From Elusimicrobiota bacterium (GTDB lineage Bacteria > Elusimicrobiota > Elusimicrobia > FEN-1173), in contig PMLF01000165.1 in the NCBI GenBank assembly GCA_003158755.1, positions 1 to 6,041 on the forward strand: a stretch of 6,041 nt of DNA. The letters run 5' to 3'. Below are positions 5,277 through 6,041 of this stretch, piece by piece. Numbering within the stretch: position 1 is the first letter of the stretch; each line of letters starts with the position of its first letter. The position numbers and the translations under genes were made by a program. The notes below the pieces were generated by a model, which had not been told where the DNA came from, did not search any database, and saw nothing but the letters and a program-made list of their open reading frames with translations.

Positions 5277-6041
5277 TCAGGCTGATTCCCGAACAATCAA
5301 TTGACTGGGAAGTATCCGGCACTGAGGGCCTTTCACCTTCTTTTCGATCAGGTCGATGAGTAGACTCATTCCCTCGCGGGCCATATCTCTTAGCGGTTGG
5401 GCGACCGTGCTCAGGCGGGGGGTCACAAAATGGCCGATGGAAAGCCCGTCAAAACCCATGACGGACACCTCTTTGGGACATGGGATGCGAAGAACGTCCA
5501 GGGCTTTGATGACGCCCATGGCAATTTCATCGGTCGTACAGACGATGGCCGTCGGCCGCGGACCCGGTTTATTGAAGAGGTCGAGCGTGGACTTGTACCC
5601 GTGTTCTCCATGGAGGTTTCCTTTCCTCAAGAGGGATTTGATGACCGGAATCCCGTGATCCTTCATGGCTTCGTCGAACCCGTTGCAACGCGCCGCGAAC
5701 TCTTCGAAGACCTCATTGCCGTAAAAAAAAGCGATCTTTCGGTGTTTCTGCCTAATCACGTGCTCAACCCCTTTCTTGAACGCTTCCTTATTGTCGAAGG
5801 TCACGTAATTGGAATTTTTAAACCTCTTCGTCTCGGGGGTGATGTAGACGACGGGCTTCCTAAAATGTGATTGCAACCCCGCCGGCATGTATCCGGCGTT
5901 CCACGTAAAATGGGTGCAATAACAGGAAATAAACAGCCCCGCCAAATCCTCCGGGATGCTCTCCAGATTTAACTCCGACAGCCCGTCCTCTCTCGGCAAC
6001 ACGACGACATTGCAATTGTAAAGCGGCTTCCCCCTCAAAAC
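5277..6041 (-). CDS. LacI/GalR-type transcriptional regulator, sensor domain only (5' end outside the window)
   Basis: The visible 254 residues are the periplasmic-binding-protein-like effector domain of a LacI/GalR-type regulator. Landmarks are VTFDNKEAFKKGVEHVI (the V.xDN..A...a..hL segment), HRKIAFFYG, R.NGFDEAM, PTAIVCTTDEIAMGVIKAL (where the family has D..A.G...al), PKEVSVMGFDG and the tail PRLSTVAQPLRDMAREGMSLL ending LPSQLIVRESA. Such domains bind a small effector, often a sugar, and alter DNA binding. The frame is open to the right edge with no convincing start inside the window, so the gene continues upstream; a TTG at 6038 is not a real start because the domain's first strand is incomplete there. 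The DNA-binding domain is not visible, so a GntR-type head with this sensor (as in AraR) is also possible. It converges on the SDR gene; there is no evidence that it controls that gene. Confidence 0.9.
   Translation of the reverse strand, partial: VLRGKPLYNCNVVVLPREDGLSELNLESIPEDLAGLFISCYCTHFTWNAGYMPAGLQSHFRKPVVYITPETKRFKNSNYVTFDNKEAFKKGVEHVIRQKHRKIAFFYGNEVFEEFAARCNGFDEAMKDHGIPVIKSLLRKGNLHGEHGYKSTLDLFNKPGPRPTAIVCTTDEIAMGVIKALDVLRIPCPKEVSVMGFDGLSIGHFVTPRLSTVAQPLRDMAREGMSLLIDLIEKKVKGPQCRILPSQLIVRESA

Overview
The window is a moderately GC-rich piece of a bacterial chromosome. MurJ (peptidoglycan precursor flippase) and UvrC (nucleotide excision repair) mark it as core bacterial DNA. I cannot fix the phylum from six kilobases. 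Nothing looks like phage or plasmid, and I see no CRISPR array, tRNA or rRNA.

Layout, left to right. (1) 1-1296, minus: uvrC, running off the left edge, 432 residues seen. All catalytic residues of both nuclease domains are present, but roughly 110 residues that normally join the UVR motif to the RNase H-like domain are missing. (2) 1297-1438: the murJ-uvrC gap. It is almost wholly filled by a 128-bp element with 29-bp imperfect terminal inverted repeats, an internal hairpin and a directly abutting 4-bp duplication (AACC). Removing the element and one AACC copy in silico leaves murJ and uvrC only 10 bp apart with a ribosome binding site between them, so it looks like a small non-coding insertion into a tight operon. 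(3) 1439-2998, minus: murJ. (4) 3102-4058, minus: a zinc-independent medium-chain (quinone-oxidoreductase-like) NADPH-dependent oxidoreductase with a strong ribosome binding site and a plausible promoter. (5) 4059-4510: a 450-bp non-coding region between divergent genes. It carries that promoter, a small direct repeat, and a 110-bp nested palindrome of C and G tracts centred on GTCGAC. (6) 4511-5203, plus: a short-chain dehydrogenase/reductase with a complete catalytic tetrad. (7) 5277-6041, minus: the sensor half of a LacI/GalR-type regulator, cut by the right edge before its DNA-binding domain.

murJ and uvrC probably form one transcription unit. The two oxidoreductases diverge from a shared intergenic region, and the regulator converges on the SDR gene; no common pathway can be read from this. 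The main points of interest are the compact UvrC, the miniature insertion that supplies part of the uvrC leader and could fold over its ribosome binding site, the nested palindrome, and the lack of any Shine-Dalgarno sequence for murJ. I found no clearly new multi-gene system.
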